A DNA stretch of 64,000 nt from positions 18,305,001-18,369,000 of the forward strand of contig NC_133032.1 in assembly GCF_048771995.1 (NCBI RefSeq), read 5' to 3'. The position numbers and the translations under genes were made by a program. The notes under the pieces were generated by a model, which saw only the letters and a program-made list of their open reading frames with translations, ran no database searches and was not told the origin of the DNA. Source of the stretch: Taeniopygia guttata. Lineage: Eukaryota; Chordata; Aves; Passeriformes; Estrildidae. Below are positions 26,700 through 38,300 of this stretch, piece after piece. Each line of letters begins with the position of its first letter. Positions within the stretch are counted from its first letter, which is position 1.

Positions 26700-28400
26700 G
26701 GGAGGGTGTAAAGGGAGGCGAGCGCTCAGCAGAGGCGGATGGGCGGTGCTGCCGCGTGTGAACAGCCGCGCCGTGCCGTGCCGTGCCACCGGCACCGGGC
26801 TGGGCGCTCCGGTGCTGAACAAATACCTGCCTGGAGGTCAGGCTGCGCTACTTAAGGGCAGCCTCCACTCCAACCGGCAGTCCCTGTAAGGTGCTAGAGG
26901 GGAGCAGGAGGCTGCGGCGGTGCGCGGCATTGCCTGCATCCCTGGGCTTAAGGCACCGGTACTCAAAATCGCTGATGCTGAGAGGCGGCACAAGCCCTTC
27001 TCTGGTGGTCCGAGCGTATCCTTTTTTCTCCTAAATGCGGGGAAAGGGCAGTAGGGATTTCCTGGAGAGCCGAGGGCAGGCCAGCGCCGGGCCCGAGAGA
27101 GCAGAGCTACGTTGCCTTTCACCGCTCGGCTGGGACATTCCTTCTCTCCAGCCATGCGACACAGGGAGCTCTGCCGTGGGCTGTGAAGCGCGGGGTCCCG
27201 CTCCGCTTTGTGTTCGGAGCGGCCCTGCGCCGGCAGCACGGTCCGTTCTTGTTCCCGCTGCCGGCCCGTTCGGGCTTCTGGCCCATTCCCGTTCCCGCTG
27301 CCGGCCCGTTCGGGCTCCCGGTTCGGTTCATTCCCGTTCCCGTTCCCGTTCCCGCGGTTCCCGGCGCAGCAGCGCCCTCTGCAGCACGGCCCGGCCCGGC
27401 CGCAAGGGTCACCCGGGCCGCGGCCCCCGCTGAACCGGGACCCGGTTCCTGCTGCTGCTTCCCGGGGGAATTCTGTCTCCGCACCTGCGGCAGCGGCGCG
27501 GGGGTGTCGGGGTGCTGGCTGCGCCTTTGCTGCCGGGCCGGCCATCAGAGCGTGTGGCGCTCGACGCCATGTGCCTTGAGCTGCTCAGCAGGGGAAGTGC
27601 AAAGGATTTATGTGCACTCCCAATGCTCCGTCCCTCAGCGCTGATGGTGCTTCTCCATCTCCTCCTGCTCCGCATGGGAGCCGCAGTGATAAATAGTATT
27701 GACAGAGCAAGAAAATCCGACACGCCGCGTCGAGCTCTCGCGTTCCTGTTTGCCGGCCGTGTGAGCGGCCGTGAATCAGCAGAGGGGCACACAAAGAGCT
27801 CTGTGAGGCACCAGAGAAGCGCAGCTCAGAAAAATCTGAGCTGTGCTAATTTTAATTTGGAAAACGGCTGTTAGTAAACAGTTCAACCCAACAGGATCTG
27901 AGTGTTAGCCAACTCCCTCTGCACTCTCCCACGGGAAAGAGAGCTATAAAATAAATCCAACTCATAAAACGCTGTTTGTCAACCTGTTCCCTGCTTGTGA
28001 CACAGGCTGGAAAGGGTCCTAGGGGCAGAGCTGGGGGAAAGGAGAAGGTAAGCAGCAAAAAAGCTGAAATTTAGGGAAGTGGATGAGTGTGCACAGCAGA
28101 GGACAAAAAAAGCCATGAGAGGCTCAGACCATTCAGTGCCAGCGCATACATTCGCCCCGGGAAGTTTAGAAGTTTGTGATGCTGAGTGATGATTCCCACG
28201 TTCCAGAGAAAACGTGGCGATTCTGTTTTCGATCGCCCTTTCCGAGCCATTCCTGGTAGGGTGGCTGTGGGGACACGGGTCTCTCCCGGGGCTGGGGCTG
28301 CGCTGCAGGGCTAATCCTACGCGAGCTGGTTGGGAGTGCTCAGCCCTGTGCCTAGAGCCGCGGTGGCTCTGTGCGTGCTGGCCAGGTCCAGGTGAAGGAT
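26700..28400. promoter_or_regulatory. Orphan CpG island
   Basis: This is the second strongest GC- and CpG-rich block in the window, after TTC30, densest at 26,730-26,830 and 27,040-27,600. It includes short tandem arrays: CCGTG units at about 26770-26786, two copies of a 26-base unit at 27251-27276 and 27291-27316, and TTCCCG units at about 27331-27354. In warm-blooded vertebrates such islands usually mark promoters. Plus-strand sequence at 28041-28053 reads GGAGAAG|gtaagc, a strong splice donor, and the minus strand has CAGGCAG|gtattt at about 26826. An unannotated noncoding transcript is possible. Many open frames overlap in all frames, as expected of stop-poor GC-rich DNA. No TTC30-like, AGPS-like or other known first exon was seen. 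Confidence 0.55.
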
Positions 28401-31400
28401 CAGAAAACCCTGCCAACTTCTGCTTCTCCTTGAGCAACAGTGATGGTTTCTTAATGTGCAGCAGCTGTGCCATACGAAACATGGGTTAGCTGATTTCTGA
28501 GCAGCATTTTAAATGGGTAGAAACAAGGGGTTTTGTCATTGACTAAGACTGGGGTTGTAGCATTCCAGTACTTTCCAGAAGCTATGCTTGGATTGCTTGA
28601 AAAACTAGTCTGTGAAAATGGGTATTTTTAAAGGTGCCAATTTAAGACTCATTGAAATGGAGTTTTAAATTGGTTTTCCTGGCCTGCAGTTTGGACTATA
28701 AACTACAGTGAATTTAGGGGAAGATCTTAAAAAATAGAAATATTCTGGACTGTTTGGTTTGGCAAGTCCTGCTCTAAGGCTTTATTAGTTTAAATTCAGG
28801 CAAGATCTAGGAAAATTATGCTAATCAAAAGGTTCTTAGGAAAACTAGTCCAAATGTCTCAATTTCTCTACTTAATGGGAAAGCATCAGCCAAAAAAAAA
28901 AGTAATGCTTTGCTGAAAATAGAGCCTAAAAGTTCGTCAGTAGTTAAAACCTCTTTTACTTCATTTAGAAACTGTTCCTTCATGTAGAAAAGGTTGCCCA
29001 AATGAGGTACAAAACACTTCCTTCAAAAACATGAAGAAGATGTGCATTGTCCTGGCCATACCCACTCCTTAAGAAGACAGCAGGTTTTAGCAGAATCCCA
29101 AAATATACAGGTATTTAATTTACTGAAAGGTTAAAGAGAAATAAAGGAAGAGAAGCCTGAGGAAGTGGTGAATCTTTCAGTAAGTACTTGTCTTTCAGTG
29201 CACACAGCCACATTATCACATCAGTGTTCCAAATCTGAATTTTTCAGGGTTAGACTCTTCTGCCTTTGCTGGAAGCTAAAACCAGCATGGATTTGTGGAA
29301 GTTTTGAACTCAGGCTTCTCAAATATGAAGTAACTTGTATCTCAGGCCCTTTGTTCCTCTCCTGCTTCTGCCAGTGCAGGTGGGCTGCTGTCACAACATT
29401 GGTCTGAGGTCTTTGCTTGTGCAATGTGTGCTGTGATTACTGCAAAGGTAATTGGGAAAAAAAAGATGTGTCACCTGCAACATGGGTGTCAAGCCCTTGC
29501 AAGTTTTGAGGACAAGAACATTTCACAAGCTGTCCTGTAAGGACAAAGTACAAAGGAGGTTATAAGTGCAAATAAAATCCTGGAGACTGGCCTTGATATG
29601 GGGGTGATGTACATGGGAAATATCTTGTGCTGCTCAACTTTCAGACACTAAAGTTTGCTGCAACAGAGGGCTTCTTTCCCCTTGCTCCCAATAAAAATTA
29701 AAAAAAAAAAACAAAAAAAACAAACAAAAAAAAAACCCCAAAAAAACCCCCCAAAACCCAAACCAACAGAGGCTCTTACTTAGGAATCTGAGCTTATCTG
29801 CAGCTGTTTGCCCACTGCAGGCCCTGGGAGTATGCTGAGATGCTTCTGGGTAGTGTTTTTGATATTTTTTTTGGAACAGAAGAAATCTGCAGGCTTAGGA
29901 CATTAATTTAGGCGGATTTTACTATATGTATATGGAGCTTAGCACTGTTACTTGCTATCTTCCTTTCTCCCTAAATAAAAATGTATGTGCTTTCCTTTAA
30001 AAATGTATTCTGTGTGTAAGTCACATAGTAATAACATTAAATGTGGTATAAAGATGGTAATAAAACTGGTTGTAACATTTATATATTTTTCATAACCAAA
30101 GTGCTCTGCAGTGGGAGATGCTATAAACGCATGCTTGCCACTGGAGGAGACAACAGTCCTACTTTGCAAAAGATGTCAGCCACATGAGCACAGGCCCTGG
30201 TTTCTCTGGGCACAGAGCACATGGGCAGGCAGCTCTCCAGGACAAAACGAGGGTGAGGGCATCTGCCCCAGCATGTCACTGCCATGGGAAGGCTGGGCGC
30301 TATTGCTGAGGAAGTGGCCATGTGGACAGGGTAGAAAATGCTGCTGGAATGGAGAGGAGACTCCATGCAGAAGCATCTCTTGATGCAGCAGAGTACAAAA
30401 TGCCTGTCCCAGGCCTCCTCCTCCTGTTGTACCTCAGTTCTGCCACTTCTCCTTCTTCTTTCAGCAGTAGTGGTTTCTCCACGTCGAGGTCCTTGTGTTC
30501 AGCATCACCCAGCCTGCTCAGAAGCCTTGGGTTGTCTGTGGGCACAGCATACTCCTTGAGGAAAAGTACATAAAAACAGCAGGAAAAGGGAAGAACAGGA
30601 AAAATGCTGCTCTTGGCACTTCTGTTGTGATATAACAGGATGAAGCAAATTCCAGGCATGCCGACTGCCCTCTAGCTGCATCTTCTAAAACAGCCAGAGC
30701 TTGCAGAACTCCGCAGCGTTTTTTGGGAACATTTTTCCCACTGGGAGCATGGCTCATCTCCCTCCCCATCCTGTGGCCTTGGCTGCAGTGAGCAGTGTGT
30801 GCCAGAGCCGGGGGGCTCTGCTGCCTCTGCCTATTCCCAGTGCAGCCATGTGGGCACGGGAGGCCAGGAAGCGATGAAGCGCTTGGGGCTGCAAATCCTG
30901 GCAGCAGTGCCCTCGTGAAAGCCACGCTCTGCCGGTATGGAAAACCAAAAGCATATCAGTACCTTGAACTGCTCTCCATTAGAGGGCGTTCAACATTTGC
31001 AGGGGCACGAATCTGCGAAGTGAGTTTTTTTTTAAATGTCCACCGACTTTTAATGGAAAATGCACAATGAATATTAAATAAAGGGCATTGCCTATTGCTG
31101 CACTTCAGACACTGTTATGTGATGTGACTTTTTAAAAACATTTTTTAAAGGTCATGCTGTTTATGCTGCATAATATAGAATACAATTGTACTGTAAATTA
31201 GATACATGCTTTACAGCCTGCTGCTGTGCTTCATGGAGGTGAACAAAATTTGAAATCACAGGTCTCCTCCCCATGGGGAAGCAGTTGTGGGAAATATTTA
31301 ATATCACAATAATCAGGGGCTTAATGGCCTAGTGATGAGCTATGGAGGCCTCTCTAGAACACCTTGCTGCATCTCCTGTCTGCTCTCTAGTCTCTCTAGA

Positions 31401-32827
31401 ACATTTTTCCATTCTTAACACAGCTAAATTTCATTATAATTTACTGTTATAGGACGGTTAGCGTAAACTGTAGCATTACCTAACCCACAGCATTTCCTTT
31501 AGTCACATGTGATATGCTCAGCCCTGACAGGTTTCTCCCCCAGCAGACAAGAGTTTACTTTCTCTGTGTTGAAATAGTTGTAGGCCTGTGTAGTTCCTAT
31601 ATACCTTAACTCTCTGGAAGGATTAATTACTCAATTCCTTTATAATAGCTTCAAAACTTCAAAAATGCTGTTCTCTTTCTTTGTAGATAAACTACAGTAT
31701 AGAAACTGGATTTTGAGGGACATGCAGACTGATTCAAAATTCCCTCAGGACAGCTCTCAGGGAGTCAGTATCAAAGGTAAGCAAATGACTTAAAGCCATG
31801 GATTTTTGATCCTTATTTTAAAAACTTCAATTCACACATTGCTTCAAATACACAAAAAGAAGAGCAGCCATGAAGCAGAGAACCAGACTGCATAAAAGCA
31901 CTGGAAGGCATTTTGGTTGCACTTTACTGTAGAACACGTATGTTTGAAAAGGGATGGGAAGACTGTTGAGCAAATACACTGACTGATGCCAGGGTGAAGG
32001 AAATGCCAAGTAAATGCATTAAGCAAATAAACAGGGTTTTGGAGAAGTGTTGAGAGGTGCAGGAAGAGTGTAACACAAAGTGGAAACAGAAGCAGATTTC
32101 TTCCACCCAAGGGTACAGGTTGTAAGCCTTGCATGAAATAGAAGTTACAGTGGGTTTTTCTTAAAGAATGTAATTTCACATTCATGGGTCTCTTACCAGA
32201 GACTGTTTTAAGAATAGTATTTGGATTGGAAGGGCAGCACATGGAGGACTGAATTATTAAGTAAGCCCTTGCTACTGAACAGGTTTTCAGGGCAACAGCT
32301 GCCACCCAGATGGTGTGTGCACCAGGACTCTGAGAGGCAGCACTAACCAGTGTCTCTGAAGCCAGCTGTCATAACAAATTTTATTTCAAAGGTAGATCTA
32401 AACTAAGGTATCATCCTAATAGAGCCTTCTTGGAATTTATTCCTGGTCACTGTATTAGTTATAGAATTTGCCAGAACACTCAGGCATTATTAATGAGTTA
32501 GCAAAACAAAATGTTTATGTTTGTAGAACTGATTTTTTTAATATGAAGCCATTTCTTGTGTTTAAATATACTATTGATGTGATCTGCAACATATTATAAA
32601 TAGAAAAAGCGGAAGAAAGAAACATTACACACATAGACACATATTGGAGAATTAAAACAATAGTTTCTTCAAATTCTATCCTAGAAGAGACAGATAACAA
32701 CTTTTTTTTCAAATGTCAACCAATGAAAATAAACTTGATCAAATTTTCAGAAGGATAAAATATTATCTTATGGGTGAAAACTCTCTCGTATTTCTATAAT
32801 GACGTTCTTGGTCAACACATTGTAATT
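28401..32827. other. Intergenic DNA, no gene recognised
   Basis: AT-rich except for a moderately GC-rich part near 30.2-30.9 kb. An A/C-rich low-complexity tract occupies about 29,697-29,764. Open frames of up to 153 codons on both strands lack domains. The right end may contain the far 3' untranslated region of TTC30. Confidence 0.5.
29697..29764. repeat. A/C-rich low-complexity tract
   Basis: A runs broken by C runs, grading from A-only to A4C4-like units. It could be a decayed retroposon tail on the plus strand, but no body is recognised upstream. Confidence 0.8.
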
Positions 32828-32833
32828 TTTATT
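32828..32833 (-). promoter_or_regulatory. Candidate polyadenylation signal of TTC30
   Basis: The minus strand reads AATAAA here, about 190 bases past the TTC30 stop codon at 33023-33025. It is the first canonical hexamer I see downstream on that strand. More distal sites cannot be excluded, and transcript ends would decide. Confidence 0.45.
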
Positions 32834-33022
32834 TAACATGACTGGTTACTGAGAATGCTCCTAGTTATCTGGTACAGCTTAATTTCATGAAAATATTCTA
32901 TTTCTACTGAAAATTGTTAAAAACCAGCAAAACATCCTTAAGAGATTTTTGTGAGGGTTAGGATTACCTCACAAGCACAAGAAAAGAACAAATTTCTCAT
33001 TTCTGCTGTTTGATAACAACAA

Positions 33023-35023
33023 TTACTCAGCCCACCCAGTGATCTTATACATCAGTGCCCTCAAAAGCCTGGCTTCATAGGTGACTGTGTTTTTCCCACT
33101 TTGCACTCCACTCTCTTCAAGGGGGTGCTCGATAACAACTGGGATGTTTCTTCCATACTGTTCACATTGCTTTAGAAACTGCAGGCACTCCTGAATCATG
33201 CTGTCACGCAGCATGATCATGTGCTTGGACATGTTCTCCAGCAAGGACAGGAAACACCGCTTAGCGTAATACCACGTGTCCGTGCTCAGCTTTTTGTTAT
33301 ATGGCTCCAGGCTTTTAATGATCCTTGAAATACCGAACTCATAGTTTCCCTTCACACAGTACAGGGTACCAATGACTAGATTGACAATGCAAAGATGGTA
33401 GATGTTTTTATCAGGATGATCGTAAGACAGCTGCTCTTCTGCCTTCTCAATCTTCCTCATTAGTTCCTCTGCATCCTCGTTCTGGCTTGTCAGAATGTAG
33501 GACACGCAGAGGTTTGCTAACACAATGGCACTGACATCGAGAATGTTATCGTAGTGCTTTTTAACTATTGGTTCATAGAAGCTAATAGCCTCTTTATACT
33601 TGTTCTCCTGCATGAAGAGCACGTGAGCCACATTGAGCTTCCACACCTCGTGTTCCTTGCAGAACTCCACTGATTTGTGGAAGATCTTTTCTACCATTGT
33701 GTAGTTCTTCATGTCCCAGTAAATCTTTGCCTGGGCCATCAAGACAGGTATATATTTTTCCAGAGTCTCATCATATTCATTAACTGCCTTTTTTAGAGCT
33801 TCATCATCCCAGTTTTGCCTAGCTTCCTGTACCTGTTTTGTGAGTTTTCTCAGCTGCTCGGTCATTGTCCCTACTGAATCATCTAGCTTGTGGAAAGCCT
33901 CCTCAGGGGCCGTTTGACAAGTAATAATGGCATCCAAGAAGTTGTACAGATAAGGTGTGAGCAGTTTGTAGGTCAGATGGGCATTCTCTGCCAGCACATC
34001 AGCTGCCAGGTCATAGTATTGATGCTTGCAATAGAGAAGTAGCAAGTTACCAAAAGTTTCTGGTGGACAGGGGTTCTGCAGGAGAAGAAACTGCAGCTTC
34101 CCAAACCCATCGGTGGGTTGGCTGTCCATGTTCATGAGCGCTTGGTTGTGCAGCGTGACCGGATCCAGCTCCTCCTCGGCCCTCGGCGGCATATCCGTGA
34201 GCGCTTCCTGCGCCGCTCGCACGTTGCGCAGCTGGTACTCGATGGCCGCCTTGAGGTTAAAGGCCTCCACCAGGGCCGTGCGGTGCAGGAGCAGCGTGTT
34301 GCCCACGCTGCGGACGTCGATGCCCTCGGTGGTCATGCCCACGTTGAGCTCCGGGTGCTGGTGGATGCCGTGCTTGATGATGTCGGATATGTGCTTGAGG
34401 GCAGCGTGGTACTGCTTGGCCGCGTAGGAGCACAGCGCCATGTTGTAGGACAGCTCCGGGCAGTACCCCAACACTTGCATGGCGCTGGCGAACTTGCCGC
34501 TGGCCTCTTCGTGCCGGCCCTGCCGGTACAGCAGGCAGCCCAGGTTGACCTCGGCATCGGCCCGCTCCGACGGCTCCTCGGCCGCTCCGGAGCCGCCATC
34601 AGCAGCGGCGGCGAGCTCCTCCTCCACCAGGCTCTGGGCCGCCGGGAGGTCGCCCTGCGCGTAGTGGACAGCGGCCTGGAGGCGCAGGGCGCGGCGGTGG
34701 AAGGCGGGCACGTCCAGCAGCGGGCTGGCGGCGCGCAGGGCCTCGGCGAACAGCCCGGCCTTGTAGAGGGCCTGCGCGTGGCACAGGCGGTACGGCAGCA
34801 GCTGCGGGTGCAGCGCCGCCAGCTGCTCGTAGCACTCGGCCGCCGCCGCGAACTCCTGCAGCTGGTAGTGGCAGTAGCCCAGCAGCGAGAGGCAGCCCCG
34901 GGAGCGGCAGCTCTTCTGCAGCCCGCGGTTCAGCAGCGACACCGCCTCCGCGAAGCGCCCGCTGCCGATGAGCCCGTACACCACGGCCGTATGCTGCCCC
35001 TCGGGCACCGGCGCGGCCTCCAT
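33023..35023 (-). CDS. TTC30A: TTC30 / IFT70, intraflagellar transport TPR protein
   Basis: This complete intronless gene encodes 666 residues; the human TTC30A/B proteins are 665. TTC30 (IFT70, DYF-1/fleer family) is an all-helical superhelix of tetratricopeptide repeats. It wraps around IFT52 in the IFT-B core and is needed for cilium assembly and for tubulin polyglutamylation in some animals. Visible landmarks are TPR-like helix pairs at about 12-78, 153-220, 385-491 and 542-575, a charged helical stretch near 510-535 (DAEELMRKIEKAEEQL), and family blocks such as GMTTEGIDVRSVGNTL (229-244) and RAEEELDPVTLHNQALMNMD (281-300). Residues 132-157 form an Ala/Gly/Glu-rich linker. I chose the ATG at 35021-35023 because it aligns with the family N terminus (PxGxxTAxVYxLI) and has G at -3 and +4. 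The frame stays open for 87 codons upstream. GC is extreme in the first ~300 codons and ordinary after. Only one copy is present, so the A/B label follows mammals and is not meaningful here. Confidence 0.97.
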   Translation of the reverse strand: MEAAPVPEGQHTAVVYGLIGSGRFAEAVSLLNRGLQKSCRSRGCLSLLGYCHYQLQEFAAAAECYEQLAALHPQLLPYRLCHAQALYKAGLFAEALRAASPLLDVPAFHRRALRLQAAVHYAQGDLPAAQSLVEEELAAAADGGSGAAEEPSERADAEVNLGCLLYRQGRHEEASGKFASAMQVLGYCPELSYNMALCSYAAKQYHAALKHISDIIKHGIHQHPELNVGMTTEGIDVRSVGNTLLLHRTALVEAFNLKAAIEYQLRNVRAAQEALTDMPPRAEEELDPVTLHNQALMNMDSQPTDGFGKLQFLLLQNPCPPETFGNLLLLYCKHQYYDLAADVLAENAHLTYKLLTPYLYNFLDAIITCQTAPEEAFHKLDDSVGTMTEQLRKLTKQVQEARQNWDDEALKKAVNEYDETLEKYIPVLMAQAKIYWDMKNYTMVEKIFHKSVEFCKEHEVWKLNVAHVLFMQENKYKEAISFYEPIVKKHYDNILDVSAIVLANLCVSYILTSQNEDAEELMRKIEKAEEQLSYDHPDKNIYHLCIVNLVIGTLYCVKGNYEFGISRIIKSLEPYNKKLSTDTWYYAKRCFLSLLENMSKHMIMLRDSMIQECLQFLKQCEQYGRNIPVVIEHPLEESGVQSGKNTVTYEARLLRALMYKITGWAE

Positions 35024-35345
35024 GGCCGGCCCCGCGCTGCCTCGGCGGCGGCGGCGGAAGCGGCGCCATCGCTGCCACGGCAACGGCGGCGCGGGGCGGA
35101 AGTGCTGCCGCGCGGGCGGGCGGTGCCGCGGGGCGGGATGGCGGCGGCGGGGGCGGGCGGTGGCGGCGGCCGCCGTGCCCCCGCCTGACCGGCCTCCTGC
35201 CGCCGGCAGTGGGAGCTGGTGCCGGCCGCGGCACCCCGTCCTCTGCGTGTGCCTGCCCTCCTCCGCTCCTCTCCCGGCGCCCACGGCCCGAGCATCGACA
35301 CGGCGTGTTCGGTGCCGGCGTGTTCGGTGCCTCGTGCAGCCGGGA
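34130..35345 (-). promoter_or_regulatory. CpG island over TTC30 promoter and 5' half
   Basis: Very high GC with dense CpG runs from inside the coding region out to about 35,340, where composition drops abruptly to AT-rich. CpG-rich, TATA-less promoters are usual for widely expressed ciliary genes, so the TTC30 start site probably lies between 35,030 and 35,340 on the minus strand. No specific X-box (RFX site) could be asserted by eye. Confidence 0.7.
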
Positions 35346-38300
35346 GGAATAAAGAGTAAAAACCAGCTCCTGTATTTCTAAATGCTGTGTCGTAGTTTCC
35401 TTAAGCAGTACGTGGTGTATAAGCACGCTCTAAGCTAAACACATAGCCCAGGGCAGGAAACATTGAACCTCTGTCTTGGGCTTTGTCCACATGAAACATC
35501 CCCTTTACAGCCTGTTAAGATCCAAGGTTGATTAATGTTGGTGGATGGCAGGAGATACACCTGTACTTTGCCACAATCTAACAGCTTTCCTGCAGCTTTC
35601 AAAATCAGAAAAAAATTACTTCCAACTTTCCTTATTCAACAATGTCATTGTGCTTTCGCAGGACTTCTTTCCCTCCATGGTATTTCTACTGGCCAGTGAT
35701 ACTCTAGACCACAGACTGTATAATCTGTGTAATTTCTGTGCATGTGAATAGCTCCCTTAGGGCCACCGGACAGATCTGGTTTCTGGTCGTTCCAGACTAA
35801 TGCCAGGCATATCCCGTGAAGGAGTTTGGTTTCCCCCCAGGAATGAGTGCTGCAAAGCTGTGTGTCAAAAATCATATCTGGGCTGCTCAATCTTGCATGT
35901 TTTCAGGATCTTCTATTTGTGATTCAGTAATCAATAGATACAGCTCTGGTTGATCCCAACAAGTTTCAAAGAAAAGTAATAATAATAAAAAAAGAAAATC
36001 ATAGTAAGCTGTTAAAATTATTTATCTTTTTAAAGACCAGTAAAACAAAGTTGTTAATTTCAAAAGCATGTTTTGAAAGCTGAACCAACATAGTTTGATC
36101 TACTAAGCAAAACAATAAGAGTAATGGTTTTAAGATGAGAAAAAAAAAAAAAAGGATACAGAAATCTTTTAAGTTACACATTTTGCAAGTGTCTGGGAAT
36201 CACTTGCCTTAGAACAGACACATGGTATTTCTGTGCATTTATCAGCTGTCTCCCACAGGTGTATTGCCCAGAAAACTGTAAGATGTAATGACCTACATGC
36301 TTAAGAATTCATAATTAAATACAAAGTAATCCAAGAAAGAAAAGGTAGCAAGCAATATACAGGATGTATTCCAACAGTGGCACATTCCAGGGACAGGAAT
36401 CTCTGGGGCATCTCACAAGTCCCAATTCATTGCTATGTTAGAAACCATTCACATGATTTTACTCTTTGAAAACTCTTCCTTTGAAAAAGCTATAAAAAAA
36501 CCTTCTTGTTCTATTATTTTCTTGCCCATACACTCTAGGCATTGAAGTGCCTGTTAGTATGTTTTATGTATCTTTGAAATAAACCTGTTTTAAAGTTTCA
36601 CACAATGCACAAATTACTTATCGGGAACTAAAATTGGTTTGAGTTTATAAAGGGAAAATAACTATTTGGCCTGTAGACTGAAACACTCCTGTTTTTCCAC
36701 TAGAATGAATTAATCTAAATATTACAAATGACATTAGGCACTGCTGGTTGCAGTTTTCAAAAATAATTTGTGAGTACTAGTATTGGCTTTGTTGGTAACT
36801 ACAGGCACATTATGAGATTGCAGTGTTCTCCAAGAAGGAGCAATTAGCAAGGTCACCAGACCAGAAAAATGCAGCTGCTGTATCAAGGACACTATCTGAA
36901 GAAATACCTGAGCTAGAATGAAACATACTTGTCTGCGCTGTGGTTACAAAACACACAATTGACCTTCTTGGCAAGACCCCTGGCCCTGTAAATGCTAGGG
37001 GTTGGCTGAGTGGGAGCTGTGTGGGCAGTTCTGTGCCTGCCTGCCACAGGAGGCATCCATCCACTTTAAACCTCAGCGAGTTACTGCTGCCTGACCTTGT
37101 GCAGCCCTCCTTCAGAGCAGGAGCAAAACCACGTCCTGACAAGCAGAGTCTGCATCTCCATCACATTATGCAGCTGTTCTTTGTAGGTCCCAGGCTGGGA
37201 GGGAATTGTCTGATTTCACTACTCAACTTACGGTGAAAGACACCTTTTGGACATCTTGTTCTTGGGAGGTTCTGCTGTCTCAACCACCGGAGAGCCTCTG
37301 CCCCAGGTGCTCCTTGCCTTGAACAGTGTTCAGTTTTCTGGTGGGGTCATGCTGTCATGTTGCAGGGGAGCACTGTAGTCCAAGGGAGTGCACATACAAG
37401 ACCTAAAGCATGTCTGCCCCATGCCCCTCTCAGGAGTGAAGCCAAAATTGGGGCTGTACCAGTGGGCATCCTTGTCTCCTTGCTGAGCACATGAAAGGGG
37501 CTTTGGCAGAAGGGCAGGAGACAAGCCCACCCTTGTTAGTTGCCACCATCTGGTGGCGCAGATGCACCTGCAGTTCAGAAACCTGCTCGAAATCAAGCAG
37601 GATTTGAATGTCAAGGTCCTTCCTCGTTAGCCTTTGCAATTGTAGAACATTTATGGTGGGTTTTAAAAATGATTGTTTTATTTGGGTTTCATTTTTTCTG
37701 AGGAAAGGGTGATTTTGGTAAGTGGTTTCACAGGTGGGAATCCCAAATGAAATTACTGTTTGGCTGGAACTACCTTTGAGGATGGGGATGAAGACCTGAG
37801 CATTTTCTGGTGACAAAATTAAGGCTGCTGCCTGGCTTTTGTGAGACCTCAAGGCCTGCAGTTCATGGGCCGAGAGAAACCTGACCAAATTCAGTCTGCA
37901 GTTGGCACGAGTCAGTAGGACACCTAGAAAAAAGGCATTGCCACAACCAACCTGAAGCACCTCTGGGTGTCCTATGGACAATCCATGTGCCCATAAAATT
38001 TTAGCACTGGAACTGTAAATGCTAGAGGCCTCTGTCAAGGCCAGATTTCCACTTACAGCTGGAGCAAAAAAATGGCAACTTGTCTTTTGCTGATGTGCTA
38101 GGCATCTCAGGGGAAAGGCCAAGCAGCACTGTCCTGGGTAACAGTTGTGTTCTCCACATGCTTTCTTGACTTGTCCTTGCCTCTTGTGCTTGTGGATCTG
38201 TGTTTTATATGCATTCGCAGAATTAGGCTGATTTCAATGTTGTTTTTTTTTTTTTTTAATCTCTCTTTGTTCAGCAGGTAGGGAAGCAAGTAAAAGACAG

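Noticed and set aside
26838..27874. Multiple 120-235 codon open frames in the orphan CpG island
   Set aside because: All frames on both strands are open at once, and the peptides are low-complexity Arg/Gly/Pro/Ala repeats produced by the GC-rich tandem units.
34118..35188. 356-codon open frame on the plus strand across TTC30
   Set aside because: It is antisense to a complete, strongly conserved gene, in GC-rich DNA where stop codons are rare on both strands. Its composition mirrors TTC30 codons.
34599..35426. 275-codon minus-strand frame overlapping the TTC30 5' end
   Set aside because: It is a shifted frame of TTC30 and its CpG island, with Ala/Pro/Arg-rich translation and no domain.
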